In this document: in pieces, positions 18,390 to 27,797 of the stretch
Layout of the letters: each line of letters opens with the position of its first letter
Position numbering within the stretch: the stretch's first letter is position 1
DNA from: DAOPZC01 sp035353175
GTDB taxonomy: Bacteria > Verrucomicrobiota > Kiritimatiellia > RFP12 > UBA1067
Length of the DNA: 64,000 bases
Direction: 5' to 3'
Assembly (NCBI GenBank): GCA_035353175.1
Contig: DAOPZC010000012.1
Coordinates: 1 to 64,000 of the forward strand
Program-made: the position numbers and the translations under genes
The notes under the pieces: generated by a model
Told to the model about the DNA's origin: nothing
Databases searched by the model: none
The model's input: only the letters and a program-made list of their open reading frames with translations

Positions 18390-21300
18390 ATGTGGCGTCT
18401 TGTTCACGTTTTACTTCTGCATATCTGTTCCGTCGTCATGTTGCGGGCCGCGGATCAGGTCGATCCGTCGTTGCTGCTGTGGCTGCCGTTCGACGAAGGC
18501 CGCGGAGCACTCGCTTGCGACCGCTCGGGCAATGCCCTTGAAGCCGACCTTTCGAATGTGCAATGGGCCGCCGGCCTGTTTGGAACCGCCGTGCATTTCG
18601 GTGGCACCAACGCATTCGCCGAGTTGCCGGCCGTGCCCGGCCTGAACGGCGCGACGCAGTTTACGCTCTCGGTTTGGGCCACGTGGGAGGACCCGGCTCC
18701 GCGGCGCTATCCCAATCTGCTGACCTCGCAGACGTGGAGCCCCGGTGGCCTGATGCTTTTCGTGACGGATGGCGCCTGCTCGTTCCGGCTTGGCCGCCCC
18801 GGCGAGCGGTCCGGCGCCCCCGGCAACAAGTGGACGGAGATCGGCGCCGGCCTTCTCGGCGTTGTTCCGCAGCGCCAGTGGACGCATCTCTGCGTCACGT
18901 TTGCGCTGCCGAATCTGACGACCTATGTGAACGGCAAACCGGTCGGTCGTGCTCAGTGGCCCTATTCGGTGGAGGCCGATGCGCTGCGCCTCGGCGGTTG
19001 GAACGGCGAGGTCAGCCACAACGGTTTGCTGGATGATCTGCGCCTGTACTCCCGTGCGCTGTCTGAGGCCGAAGTGGCCGGCCTCGCAAAGGCGCCCGGA
19101 CGCGCCCGTGCCGACTACACGCTGGCCGATGGCTCGTCATCAGCCGAACCGCCTGCGGCGACGTTTTCGAATCGACGCGCAACGCTGGTGATCGATCCGC
19201 GCGGCCAGGCCGTTTCGCTCCGCATCAAGGCGAGCGGACGCGAGCTGCTCGCCCGGCCCCAGCCGGTCGTCAGCGCACGTCTGCAGGACGGGCGACAGCT
19301 CACCGCCCGCCGCGTCACGGCGAAGGGCGACGCGCTGACCTTCGAGTTTCCGCGCGGGTTTGGGACCGCCGTCATCGGCGTCGGCACGCATCGTGATTAT
19401 TTCACCTTCACGGTCCGCTCGCTCACACTGGCTAACGTCCAGTCGCTCACCTTCTGCGTGCTGCCGGTGACCGCCACGAAATATCACGGCGCCATGGCCA
19501 ATATGCTTTCCGATGATGCCGACGGAGTCTGCCTGCGCGGCCTCGACCTGCCGGTCGAAATGACGCTGCGCGGCAACACCGTCGGCGTTTCGACGACGGC
19601 GACACACGGACTTATCGGTTGCCGTGCGGGGCTTGCCGCAGGTCCCAAGGCGGAGATGCCCACGATCCTCCGCGTGATGGCGGAGGACGCGGGCGTACCC
19701 TATTCAAAGGTTGGCGGCCCGTGGTCGCTCGGTGCCGAGGAGAACCGCGGCTCGTACCTGTTTGCCGATCTCGCGCACGCTTCGACCGAAGACTGGATCG
19801 AGATCGCGCGCCGCGGCGGTTTTTCGACCCTCCACCTCCACGGCTGGTGGCGCACGCTCGGCCATTACGAAGTCAATACCAACCTCTATCCGCGCGGCCT
19901 CGCGGACATGAAGGACACGGTCGACCGCATCCACGTGGCTGGACTGCGCGCCGGCATCCACACGCTCACGGCCTGCATTGATCCCCGCGACCCATGGATC
20001 ACGCCCGAGGCGAGTCCGCACCTCATTCCCTTCGATACCTACACGCTGGCTCGCGACGTCTCGCCCACAGACACCGTGCTCTACGTGAACGAGTTGCCAT
20101 CCTCTAGGCACGATGTGGTCTTCACCTACATGGGCAATGGCAATGCGATCCGTATCGGTTCGGAGATCGTGCAGTACGCCGAGGTCGCGCGCGAGCCGCC
20201 GTACGCCTTCGGTAAATGTGCGCGGGGCGCGTTCAAAACCCGCTCTGCCGCACACGCCGCCGGCGAACGGGCTGATTATCTGCAGCAGCGCTACATTTCG
20301 TTTTACCCGCAGCCTGATTCGCCCTTGGCAGACGAGCTCGCGGGACGCGTCGCCGATGTCTTCAACACATGCAGACTCGACCAGCTCTACTTCGACGGTT
20401 CCGAGGGTATGATGAGCCGCTACGGCATCGATGCCATGCGCCATAAGATCTTCAAACGCCTGAAGGACGACCCTCTGATCGAGGCGAGCTGTCATGGCGC
20501 GCACAACTGGTGGTTTCATTCGCGTCTGGGCGCTTGGGACCATCCGGTGTGGGCGGCGAAACGGTTCCACGACAAGCACATCGCGACTTCTGCGCAGTAC
20601 CGCAAGACCGATCTGATCGAGCCTCAGATGGGGTGGTGGGCCCCGCGCATTCCCTCGCCGCAGGCGCGCGGCCATTTCCTCGACGAGATGGAGTATTTTG
20701 CCTGTAAGAACCTCGGGCTCGACGCGGCCATGTCGATCCAAGGGGTGAACGTTTCCCATGGGCCGCTGCCGTTCCACATTGAAAAACAGTTCACGCTTCT
20801 GGGATGGTATGAGCATTTGCGTCTCGCCCGCTATTTCGACGCGCAGACCGTGGCCCGCGTCGCGGTCCCCGGAGAGGAGTTCCGTCTGCGGCAGAACCGC
20901 GACGGTCTCTGGCAGTTCACGCCCGTCACGATGACGGCGCACCGCATCAGTTCGCTGGGCAATGGTTCGGAGGCGTGGACGGTCTGCAATGCGCGCGAGG
21001 AACAGCCCCTCAGCGCCCGCATCGAGGCGCTATACGCCGTTGCGCCGTACGACAGTCCGCAGCGTAAAATGCTCGTGGGGACGGACGACTTCGTCGCTTT
21101 TCAGACCTCTTCGGCCGCCGCGGCCGTTACGCTCCGCGTCGCAGAAGAGACCGCAGACACTCGGGGTGGTGCTCGCAACCTTCGGCTGCTGGCGGAGAAT
21201 CGGGGCGGCTCAAGCACCGGCGCGTGGGCGCGCGCCGTGTTGACCTTTCCTGCGCCTTATCGCAATCTCGGCGGCACGGGGGCGTTCGGCGTGTGGGTGA

Positions 21301-22286
21301 AGGGCGACGGCTCGGGCGCGCTGCTGAACCTGCAGCTCGGGACTCCGCGCGAGTTCATGCACGCGCTATCGGACCATTACGTCACGCTCGACTTCAAGGG
21401 ATGGCGATACGTGGAGCTCTTGGTGCGGGAACGTGATGTGGAACGCATGGACGATTACGTCTGGCCGTACGGAGGTGCCTACGATGTTTATCGCAACACG
21501 CTTGACATGACGCACGTTTCGCAGGTTTCCCTGTACGTGAACGATCTTCCGGCCGGTGGCAAGTGCGACGTGACGGTCAGCCCGGTCATGGCGTTGCCCT
21601 CGCGCCCTGCTTTGCTCCGGGAACCTGTACTGACGGTGAACGGACGGACACTCGCGCTGCCGTTCACCTTGTCCTCGGGGGACTTCGCTGAACTTGAGCC
21701 GGATGGCGTTTGCACGCACTACAGCGAGAAAGGCGATCCGCTCGCCCGCTTTATCTGTGGCGCGGGCGGCCCGCCGGCGTTGCGCGCCGGCCCGAACACC
21801 CTGCTCTTTTCCTGTGTCCCGCCTTCAAACGTCAGCGCCCGGGCCGAAGTCACGGTCAGCGCCTTCGGCGCTCCGTTCGGCACGGCCCGTCCGCGCCGCG
21901 CTACCGGCCGGAAACATCTGGAACGCGAATACGAGATGCCGCGCCTAGTCCTTGCATCCAACGATATCAGTCAGGCGACGTGGGAGGTGGCGGTGCGGCC
22001 CGGCGAAAAAGCGGCTCTCGAAATCGAACTGTGCGGCACGATGACCGCGCCGGTGCTGACCGTGGGCGGTCACGCCGTAGGTTTCCCGGTCTCGCTTAAG
22101 GACGGGCAACGCCTGATCTGTCACGACTGCCGCTCGTGGACGGTGTTCGACGCCAAGCGTGCCATTCTCGCCCAAGGCAAGCTCGACGTGAAGGTCCCGA
22201 TGCTCGCGTCCGGCCCCAATCAAATCGTTTTCGCCTGCACGACTTCCGGCCGCTCCGTGGTCAAGCTGACCAAGGTGTACGATTGA
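18390..22286 (+). CDS. Very large exported protein: LamG-like domain plus TIM-barrel glycosidase-like domain
   Basis: A 1298-residue protein. After a signal peptide, residues 25-225 form a LamG/concanavalin-type lectin domain (LLWLPFDEGRG at the start, GLLDDLRLYSRALSEAEV at the end). Residues about 425-860 look like a TIM barrel with HLHGWWRTLGHYEVNTNLYP, an AGLRAGIHTLTACIDPRDPW strand and LDQLYFDGSEG, in which D669 is a plausible catalytic nucleophile as in alpha-galactosidase-like barrels. The remaining 430 residues are beta-rich modules. I cannot assign a CAZy family. The ATG at 18390 follows GAGAGGGG at good spacing and starts the signal peptide. It stands alone, divergent from the 875-residue hydrolase gene. 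Confidence 0.6.
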   Translation: MWRLVHVLLLHICSVVMLRAADQVDPSLLLWLPFDEGRGALACDRSGNALEADLSNVQWAAGLFGTAVHFGGTNAFAELPAVPGLNGATQFTLSVWATWEDPAPRRYPNLLTSQTWSPGGLMLFVTDGACSFRLGRPGERSGAPGNKWTEIGAGLLGVVPQRQWTHLCVTFALPNLTTYVNGKPVGRAQWPYSVEADALRLGGWNGEVSHNGLLDDLRLYSRALSEAEVAGLAKAPGRARADYTLADGSSSAEPPAATFSNRRATLVIDPRGQAVSLRIKASGRELLARPQPVVSARLQDGRQLTARRVTAKGDALTFEFPRGFGTAVIGVGTHRDYFTFTVRSLTLANVQSLTFCVLPVTATKYHGAMANMLSDDADGVCLRGLDLPVEMTLRGNTVGVSTTATHGLIGCRAGLAAGPKAEMPTILRVMAEDAGVPYSKVGGPWSLGAEENRGSYLFADLAHASTEDWIEIARRGGFSTLHLHGWWRTLGHYEVNTNLYPRGLADMKDTVDRIHVAGLRAGIHTLTACIDPRDPWITPEASPHLIPFDTYTLARDVSPTDTVLYVNELPSSRHDVVFTYMGNGNAIRIGSEIVQYAEVAREPPYAFGKCARGAFKTRSAAHAAGERADYLQQRYISFYPQPDSPLADELAGRVADVFNTCRLDQLYFDGSEGMMSRYGIDAMRHKIFKRLKDDPLIEASCHGAHNWWFHSRLGAWDHPVWAAKRFHDKHIATSAQYRKTDLIEPQMGWWAPRIPSPQARGHFLDEMEYFACKNLGLDAAMSIQGVNVSHGPLPFHIEKQFTLLGWYEHLRLARYFDAQTVARVAVPGEEFRLRQNRDGLWQFTPVTMTAHRISSLGNGSEAWTVCNAREEQPLSARIEALYAVAPYDSPQRKMLVGTDDFVAFQTSSAAAAVTLRVAEETADTRGGARNLRLLAENRGGSSTGAWARAVLTFPAPYRNLGGTGAFGVWVKGDGSGALLNLQLGTPREFMHALSDHYVTLDFKGWRYVELLVRERDVERMDDYVWPYGGAYDVYRNTLDMTHVSQVSLYVNDLPAGGKCDVTVSPVMALPSRPALLREPVLTVNGRTLALPFTLSSGDFAELEPDGVCTHYSEKGDPLARFICGAGGPPALRAGPNTLLFSCVPPSNVSARAEVTVSAFGAPFGTARPRRATGRKHLEREYEMPRLVLASNDISQATWEVAVRPGEKAALEIELCGTMTAPVLTVGGHAVGFPVSLKDGQRLICHDCRSWTVFDAKRAILAQGKLDVKVPMLASGPNQIVFACTTSGRSVVKLTKVYD

Positions 22287-22421
22287 GGGGGCCCGGCTGT
22301 TTTCGTTTTCGACCGTTCGCCTGATGGCCCGGGGCGCTTGGCATCCATCCATCCACCATTTTTGCGTTTTCCCGTTCGGTTTGGCTTCCTTCTTTCAAGG
22401 TCGTCTGTTACCCTGTGCGTG

Positions 22422-23381
22422 ATGTCTAAAAGCGCAAAAAATATTTATCGAAAAATGCGAAGACCTTTGGAATGGTTTGGCATCCGACTGGCGCAGGCGC
22501 TGATTCCCCTTTTATCATTCCGCGGCGTTGTACGTCTCGCCGATTTCATTTCCGAGCTGGCTCCTTTCGTTGATCCTCACGGAAGAAATATCGCCAAAGC
22601 CAATTTGCGTCTCATGTTCGGTAAGCGCATGACGCCCGTGCGCGAACGCATCATTGTCAAACGCGCCTACCGTACCATGATGCGCACGATTCTGAACCTT
22701 TTCTGGATATTGCGCGATACGCGTGCACGTATTCTCGCACAGGTCGAATTCGCCCCCGGCGCGCTCGCCTGCGTCCGGGAGCATCAACCCGCGGTGATGC
22801 TCAGCGCCCATTTGGGGAACTGGGAGCTCGTCGCTCAAGGCGGCGTTGCCAATGGCATTCCCATCCTTTGCGTCGCCAAGCAGATCGGATCTGCGGCGAT
22901 GAGCGATCTGTTGACACGCCAGCGCGTTCTCATCGGACAAGAGATCATTCCGGTGGAAGGCGCAGTACGGCCGCTTCTGCGCACCCTCAAAAGCGGGAAA
23001 AGCGTGGGGCTGCTGGTCGATCAACATATGGCGCTTTCCGAAGGCGGAGCCATCTGCACGTTCTTTGGATTGCCCGTCTGCGTCTCCATGACCCCCGCGA
23101 CGTTGTCGCGCAAGCTCGGGGTTCCCATCCTGTTTGTCTGGGCGCGACCTCTCAAAGGGGCCCGCTACCGTATCGAATGCAGCGATATTTTCCCTTCGGA
23201 TCCGTCTGTGCCGGATGCGGTCCGTACTCAGCAGTTGTCCGACGCGATCGAACGCGTGATCCGCCGCCATCCCTCCTATTGGTGTCTGAGTTATCGACGC
23301 TGGAGGAAAATCGGCGCCAACGAGGATCCCGCGCGGTATCCCTTCTACGCCCGGCGTGAACGCCAGCCCTGCGGTTCTTGA
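22422..23381 (+). CDS. Lipid A biosynthesis lauroyl/myristoyl acyltransferase family protein (LpxL/HtrB)
   Basis: A 319-residue inner membrane acyltransferase that adds a secondary acyl chain to lipid A precursors. The HX4E catalytic motif is visible as H130-LGNW-E135 in SAHLGNWELV. Other family blocks include VDQHMALSEGG and the WCLSYRRWR C-terminal element. A hydrophobic segment near residues 25-45 anchors it. Length is typical. The ATG at 22422 aligns with family N termini, but no clear ribosome binding site is present; an in-frame ATG at 22338 would add an unlikely 28 residues. It is good evidence for an LPS-bearing outer membrane. Confidence 0.87.
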   Translation: MSKSAKNIYRKMRRPLEWFGIRLAQALIPLLSFRGVVRLADFISELAPFVDPHGRNIAKANLRLMFGKRMTPVRERIIVKRAYRTMMRTILNLFWILRDTRARILAQVEFAPGALACVREHQPAVMLSAHLGNWELVAQGGVANGIPILCVAKQIGSAAMSDLLTRQRVLIGQEIIPVEGAVRPLLRTLKSGKSVGLLVDQHMALSEGGAICTFFGLPVCVSMTPATLSRKLGVPILFVWARPLKGARYRIECSDIFPSDPSVPDAVRTQQLSDAIERVIRRHPSYWCLSYRRWRKIGANEDPARYPFYARRERQPCGS

Positions 23382-23505
23382 ACCCCCTTTCGGGGTGGAA
23401 TCGCCCCCCTCTCGTATTGGAGCGCGCCGCTGACGTCATGGCCGTTGGCGTTGCAGCTTTTTTTGCTCAGTGCTTGCCTGGCCAGGCGTGGATATTCATG
23501 TTCTT

Positions 23506-25029
23506 TTAATCCGTAGCGTGGCCCTCGCTGATCTCGATCTCGGCCCAGACGATCTGCTGCGCTTCGCCTCCTGCGGACGTGACCTCGATCCCGTTGCGGC
23601 CGTCACAAGCGGCGTCCGGCGGGAATTCGAAACGCAGCGCGCGGGCCGTCTTCCCGCCGTATTTCTGCGGCGTCACGAGGTCCGTGACGAAGACTGCGGC
23701 GCGGCCGTTCAGCCGCGCGTTGAGGGCCTTCTCTTTGACCGCAGGCCGGTCCGCCAGCCCGATGATGACGGCCAACTTGCCGGAACTCGGGCGCGGGCCG
23801 ATGGAAATCGTGAGGAGGGCCGGCCTGTCTGTTGTGCGGGGCAACTGCGCGCCGTTCGCGAAACCTTTTGGCACGGTGTCGCGGTAGGCGACCGGGTAAC
23901 GCCGCAGGCTGTTTTGGTCCGCATCTTCATCCAGCCCTGTGTCGAGGAGCGGACGGTAGGACGGCTTGTCGATCGGGTGGTAGATCGTGTTGAACAGGTA
24001 GAACGAGTTCGCGCCGCGATGGCGCAGGGCCGATGCCCAGCCGCGATATATGGCGAGGTCGTTGTCTGTTCGCGGCGCGCCGGGATAAGGGGCTGTGCCG
24101 TTGTCGATCGCGGGAATGACAGGGACTTTGGCGGCCTGCGCGCCCAGCCGTTCCCGCCACAGCTCAACCGGAATATCGAAATCGCTGGAGGAGAAGAAGG
24201 GCGAGACCACAAGCAGGTCGACCAATCCTTGCTTTGCCCATTCGACGCCGTCCATGCCGAGACCGGCTGCGGCGTCGGGATGGCTCGGCACGCGGGCCGA
24301 AAGGCGGATTACGTGCCCACGCCGCGTGGCTGCGGCGTCAGCCAGTGTGCGGACTTGGCGGATGAACCCGGTCAGCATGTCTGCCTGTTCCTGCTCCATG
24401 CCGGGGGTGAGGTGGTAGCAGAAGCGCATCCAGTCCAGTTCTAGCCCATCGGGGTCGTAGCGGTCGAGCAATTCGCGGACCAGCGACAGATGGTAATCGC
24501 GGACTTCCCGCTTGGAGTAATCGAACGCGTAGTCGGTCCAGCTCCCGCTTTTCGCGTTGGGGACGCGCCACAGCTCGGGGTGCTTTCGCCAGTAGTTGGT
24601 GTTCCTGAAATAGTTGGTGGTGGTCACGAAATGCACGTCGTTCATACGCATGGTGAGCCAGGGCGAGATGTTTTTCTCGCGGCATCGGCCGATCCAGACG
24701 TGATAAGGGTCAATGCCCTGATCGTGCAGACGTTTCGCGTTGAGGCACCAAATGTCGTTCGGTATCGCGCCGCCTACCTCGTCCCAGATCGCCTCATGGA
24801 CGGCGGAGCGGTAGCTGGTGCGCTGGCCGTTGGGACACATGAAGAAGTGCGTCACCTTCGTATCGGCGAATTGGTCGATGTAAGCCCGCAACGCGGACTC
24901 TGTCATCAGATCGGGGCTTTTTTTGAAATAGTGGTCGTTGTCCTCGTTGATGATCAGCATCGGTTTCTGCGCCAGGCCGGCACTGGCCAGGCCGAAAAGC
25001 AATCCGAAGCAGGGCAGCTCAAGTCTCAT
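23506..25029 (-). CDS. Secreted glycosyl-hydrolase-like protein (GHL10-type TIM barrel)
   Basis: A 507-residue exported protein with signal peptide MRLELPCFGLLFGLASAGLA. The central part reads like the glycosyl-hydrolase-like 10 (GHL10) barrel: a conserved MRMNDVHF strand, then YDPDGLELDWMRF with candidate catalytic Asp/Glu, and LVVSPFFSS and VIPAIDNG strands. A beta-sandwich tail of about 130 residues follows. Family members are presumed polysaccharide hydrolases, and no substrate is established. ATG 25029 is preferred over 25035 since GGGGA is six bases upstream of the former and almost abuts the latter. It is a single-gene unit converging on the acyltransferase gene. Confidence 0.65.
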   Translation of the reverse strand: MRLELPCFGLLFGLASAGLAQKPMLIINEDNDHYFKKSPDLMTESALRAYIDQFADTKVTHFFMCPNGQRTSYRSAVHEAIWDEVGGAIPNDIWCLNAKRLHDQGIDPYHVWIGRCREKNISPWLTMRMNDVHFVTTTNYFRNTNYWRKHPELWRVPNAKSGSWTDYAFDYSKREVRDYHLSLVRELLDRYDPDGLELDWMRFCYHLTPGMEQEQADMLTGFIRQVRTLADAAATRRGHVIRLSARVPSHPDAAAGLGMDGVEWAKQGLVDLLVVSPFFSSSDFDIPVELWRERLGAQAAKVPVIPAIDNGTAPYPGAPRTDNDLAIYRGWASALRHRGANSFYLFNTIYHPIDKPSYRPLLDTGLDEDADQNSLRRYPVAYRDTVPKGFANGAQLPRTTDRPALLTISIGPRPSSGKLAVIIGLADRPAVKEKALNARLNGRAAVFVTDLVTPQKYGGKTARALRFEFPPDAACDGRNGIEVTSAGGEAQQIVWAEIEISEGHATD

Positions 25030-25216
25030 GGACATTCCCCTTTGGCATCACGAGGTGCCACGGTGTCGCCGAAAAGCGGCCGCAGGGCGCTCGCGCAAAT
25101 GAAACCAGAATATGCGAATCAGAGGTCTGCGTCGAGGCTCCAGTTGGACGACGCGGTGGCGTAGGTGTGATTCAGCTTTATTGATGTCAAACGGGCGCAA
25201 AAGAGGGGATAGGATG

Positions 25217-25245
25217 TTGACCACCGGCAGGGGGATTGTTAAAAT
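25217..25245 (+). promoter_or_regulatory. Sigma-70-type promoter for fmdB
   Basis: TTGACC (25217-25222) and TAAAAT (25240-25245) are separated by exactly 17 bases and lie 46 bases before the fmdB start. This is one of the best housekeeping promoter matches in the window. Confidence 0.7.
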
Positions 25246-25290
25246 CAATATTGTCAAGGGAAATTCATTAAACGAAGGAGGGTTGAGAAT

Positions 25291-25470
25291 ATGCCAACTT
25301 ATGAATATCGGTGTTCGGCGTGTAAAAAAACCTTCGCGTTGACCGTGACGCTTGCCGAGTACGTGAAGGGGCTAAAACCCACTTGTCCGCGCTGCCGCGG
25401 AAAGAATGTAGTCCGAACGTTTACGTCCGTGAATGTTAAGACGAGGAGCAAGACGGGGTCCGGCTGGTGA
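25291..25470 (+). CDS. FmdB-family zinc ribbon protein
   Basis: A 59-residue protein starting MPTYEYRCSACKKTF, the hallmark of the FmdB/CxxC-CxxC regulatory-protein family, with the second pair as CPRC. The four cysteines should bind one zinc ion. The C-terminal tail is basic (VKTRSKTGSGW). Some family members are linked to formamidase or amidase regulation, but most are uncharacterised, so function is open. GAAGGAGGG sits nine bases before the ATG, and a strong promoter lies upstream. Nothing downstream is in an operon with it; the next element is a foldable region and a terminator. It is short enough to be missed by length-filtered gene calling. Confidence 0.9.
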   Translation: MPTYEYRCSACKKTFALTVTLAEYVKGLKPTCPRCRGKNVVRTFTSVNVKTRSKTGSGW

Positions 25471-25691
25471 GGGCGGTCGCGGCACCCCGCCTGTTGCGAG
25501 GCCGTAGCGGGAACCGCGTAACCATGGCGAAGAGAATCCTGGAGAAAGACACGTGGCGGGACGGTCGGCCATCGAAGGGGTGGCCTCGGAGCCTACGTGA
25601 GTGCGGGCGGCGTGACGGTGAATGTGCGGACGACCCTCTCGCTCGAACGTCAGGTGAGGGGCGCGGCCGAGGGATCCGGATCAGGTTGTGT
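25471..25691 (+). ncRNA. Candidate structured RNA downstream of fmdB (unknown class)
   Basis: No protein fits here, but the stretch folds extensively. GCGGT (25473-25477) pairs with ACCGC (25513-25517), enclosing CCCGC (25486-25490) with GCGGG (25507-25511). A 7-bp stem 25567-25573/25579-25585 has a GAAGG loop. CCTCGG (25584-25589) pairs with CCGAGG (25667-25672), enclosing CCCTC/GAGGG (25634-25638/25656-25660). A terminator follows. It could be an independent RNA processed from the fmdB transcript or only a GC-rich 3' UTR. I find no signature of RNase P RNA, tmRNA or SRP RNA. Confidence 0.35.
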
Positions 25692-25736
25692 GGCCCGGAC
25701 TCCCGACGCGAGATGAGTCGGGACGGGTCTTTGTTT
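25692..25736 (+). terminator. Rho-independent terminator between fmdB region and ktrB
   Basis: TCCCGAC (25701-25707) pairs with GTCGGGA (25717-25723), extended by CCCG/CGGG, and is followed by TCTTTGTTT. It overlaps the last bases of the convergent potassium channel gene. Confidence 0.75.
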
Positions 25737-27099
25737 ATCCGACGACGATTTCTTCCTGCGGATAGCGGATGCGCCGTCCCTCTTCCCGTGCTCCGATGAG
25801 GAGCGCCACGGTCAGCGGCCCGAGCCGTCCGATGTACATGCAGACAATGATGACCAGTCGCCCCGCCGTGGACAGCATCGGCGTGTGGTTGATGGAGAGG
25901 CCGACGGTGGCGGAAGCGGACACGGTTTCGAAAAGCAGCTGTGAGGCGTCGTCGGGTTTGAGCGGTGCTTCCGTCCAGAGCAGAACGGCAAAGGCGGTCG
26001 CTATGAACGCGAGGGCGAGCAGGAAGATCACATGCGCCTCGCGAACAACGTCCGCGGGGACGGTGCGTGAGCAGATGACGGTCTCGCCTCGGCCCTTGCA
26101 CATGGCGAAAACCGTCATAATGAGCACGACCATCGTCGTGGTTTTGACGCCGCCCGCGGCGGAACCCGGTGAGCCTCCGACGAGCATGAGCAGGTTTGTG
26201 ACAAGTCGTGTGGATTCCTTGATCTGACCCATATCGACGGCGTTGAATCCGGCGGTCCTCGGCGTGACAGAGTGAAAAATTGAACAGGTGAACTTGTCCA
26301 GCAGGGGCAGGTCCTTAAGCGTGTTGTTCCACTCGGCGCACAGGAATACGAGTGCGCCGGCGGCGATCAGCAGCAGGGTGGCGGAAAGCGCGATTTTGGA
26401 GTGGAGCGAGACGCGTCCGCGCGTCATGAGGTTGCGTCGCCAGAATTTGGTGGTGATGAGGTTATGGAGCACGAGAAAGCCGAGTCCGCCGAAAATGATC
26501 AGCAGGTCGATGACGCCCAGATAAAAGGGGTCTGTCTGAAAGGGGATGAGGTTGTCGCGGTGCAGGGAGAAGCCCGCGTTACAGAAGGCGCTGATGGAGT
26601 GGAAGACCGCGTAATAGGCCGGCGCCCAGTGGCCGGGCGGCAGATGCAAGTCGGGGGCATGGACCAGGTACCGCGACCAAAGCAAGACGGCGCCGACGCC
26701 CTCGAAGAGGAAGGTGAACCCGATCGTCCAGTGCAACAGAGAGCGGAGGTTGCTGGTTTCCTCCGTGCCGTAGGAACTCATCAGGACGGATTCGTTCCGC
26801 ACGCTGAGACGGCGGCCGAGGAGCACCAGCAGGAACGTTCCGAAGGTGGTGATGCCGAGACCGCCGAGCTGGATCAGCGCGAGCACGACGAGCTGCCCGA
26901 AAAGCGTGAGCTCGGTGCCGATGTCGATGACCGACAAGCCCGTGACGCAGGTGGCGCTGGTGGCGGTGAAGAACGCGGTCACCGGCGACATGATCCGGTT
27001 GTCGGCGCTGGCGATGGGCAGGGTCAACAGGAACGCCCCGGTCAAGATGGCGAATGCGAATCCCAAAGACATGAGCCACTGTGGGCTCAGACTTTTCAT
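25735..27099 (-). CDS. Potassium uptake channel subunit, TrkH/KtrB family
   Basis: A 454-residue membrane protein forming the K+-translocating subunit of a Ktr/Trk system. Four repeated membrane-pore-membrane units are recognisable by their filter segments: TSATCVTGL, SISAFCNAGFSL, SVTPRTAGFNA and SASATVGLS, each with the filter Gly. Length fits KtrB better than the larger TrkH. The start at 27099 (MKSLSPQWLM) has a weak AAGAGAA upstream; longer in-frame starts reach 27453 but add residues unlike the family. The regulatory RCK partner (KtrA/TrkA) is not in the window. Confidence 0.88.
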   Translation of the reverse strand: MKSLSPQWLMSLGFAFAILTGAFLLTLPIASADNRIMSPVTAFFTATSATCVTGLSVIDIGTELTLFGQLVVLALIQLGGLGITTFGTFLLVLLGRRLSVRNESVLMSSYGTEETSNLRSLLHWTIGFTFLFEGVGAVLLWSRYLVHAPDLHLPPGHWAPAYYAVFHSISAFCNAGFSLHRDNLIPFQTDPFYLGVIDLLIIFGGLGFLVLHNLITTKFWRRNLMTRGRVSLHSKIALSATLLLIAAGALVFLCAEWNNTLKDLPLLDKFTCSIFHSVTPRTAGFNAVDMGQIKESTRLVTNLLMLVGGSPGSAAGGVKTTTMVVLIMTVFAMCKGRGETVICSRTVPADVVREAHVIFLLALAFIATAFAVLLWTEAPLKPDDASQLLFETVSASATVGLSINHTPMLSTAGRLVIIVCMYIGRLGPLTVALLIGAREEGRRIRYPQEEIVVG

Positions 27100-27354
27100 G
27101 GGCGATTCTCTTTTTACGGGCGTTGCCATACGAGATTTATGAGAGGCAACTTTAGCAGGTTTTGCGTTTTTCAACAGTTCAAAAATTGGACGGTACAGGC
27201 CTTGGTTTTGTGCGGACGGCCAAGCCGGAAAGACCGGGCAGCGTGAACGCGCTCGGTAAAAACCGCTCAAAAGCGGCTTGATTAATCGGCAAAAATATGA
27301 AAATCTCAAATTAAAGTGGTTCTGAAAATCTTGATCGGAGGAAAGGACGCGAAA

Positions 27355-27546
27355 ATGAAATTCAGTTGTCCGAATTCGGAATGCGGCCAGCATCTTGAGG
27401 TGGATGATGATGAGATGGCGGGGGCCAGATATATCTGCCCGCGGTGCGGGCAACCCATTGAATTCGAGAATGAACCGGCTCCGCTGTCGGACACCGCAAT
27501 TTCCGTTTCAGCTGCGAGCGACGATCCTTCGGCAAAAAAAGTTTAG
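27355..27546 (+). CDS. Small zinc ribbon protein
   Basis: A 63-residue protein with CPNSEC near residue 5 and CPRCGQPIEF near residue 29, predicting one zinc-binding ribbon, then an acidic Ser/Ala-rich tail (FENEPAPLSD). Such N-terminal ribbons are common in Verrucomicrobiota/Planctomycetota proteins, usually before membrane domains; here the protein ends instead. GGAGGAAAGG lies about 7 bases upstream of the ATG at 27355, which strongly supports this start over 27316. Function unknown; it is divergent from the potassium channel gene. Confidence 0.7.
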   Translation: MKFSCPNSECGQHLEVDDDEMAGARYICPRCGQPIEFENEPAPLSDTAISVSAASDDPSAKKV

Positions 27547-27695
27547 GCGTAAATGGTGTTGGTGATTAAATACGGGGCGTTTCTCGACAGAAGGATCACC
27601 ATTCATTCAAGTCTTTGCTTTACGGCGATCGTAGACCGTCGTCGAGCGGCCTTCGATGGCGTCGTCCTCAGAGGCGTAAAGGGGCGAAACAGCCG

Positions 27696-27724
27696 TTGAC
27701 GCGATTTTTTTTTAAGCGTAATAT
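27696..27724 (+). promoter_or_regulatory. Sigma-70-type promoter for the giant repeat protein
   Basis: TTGACG (27696-27701) and TAATAT (27719-27724) are 17 bases apart, 74 bases before the start codon. The spacer is T-rich, which favours bending. Confidence 0.65.
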
Positions 27725-27797
27725 GAAGTCCAACGATTTGAATTTGGTAAAAATAGTTGATGGTTGAGCGTGGTCGAACAAACAGCATGAGGTGGTT

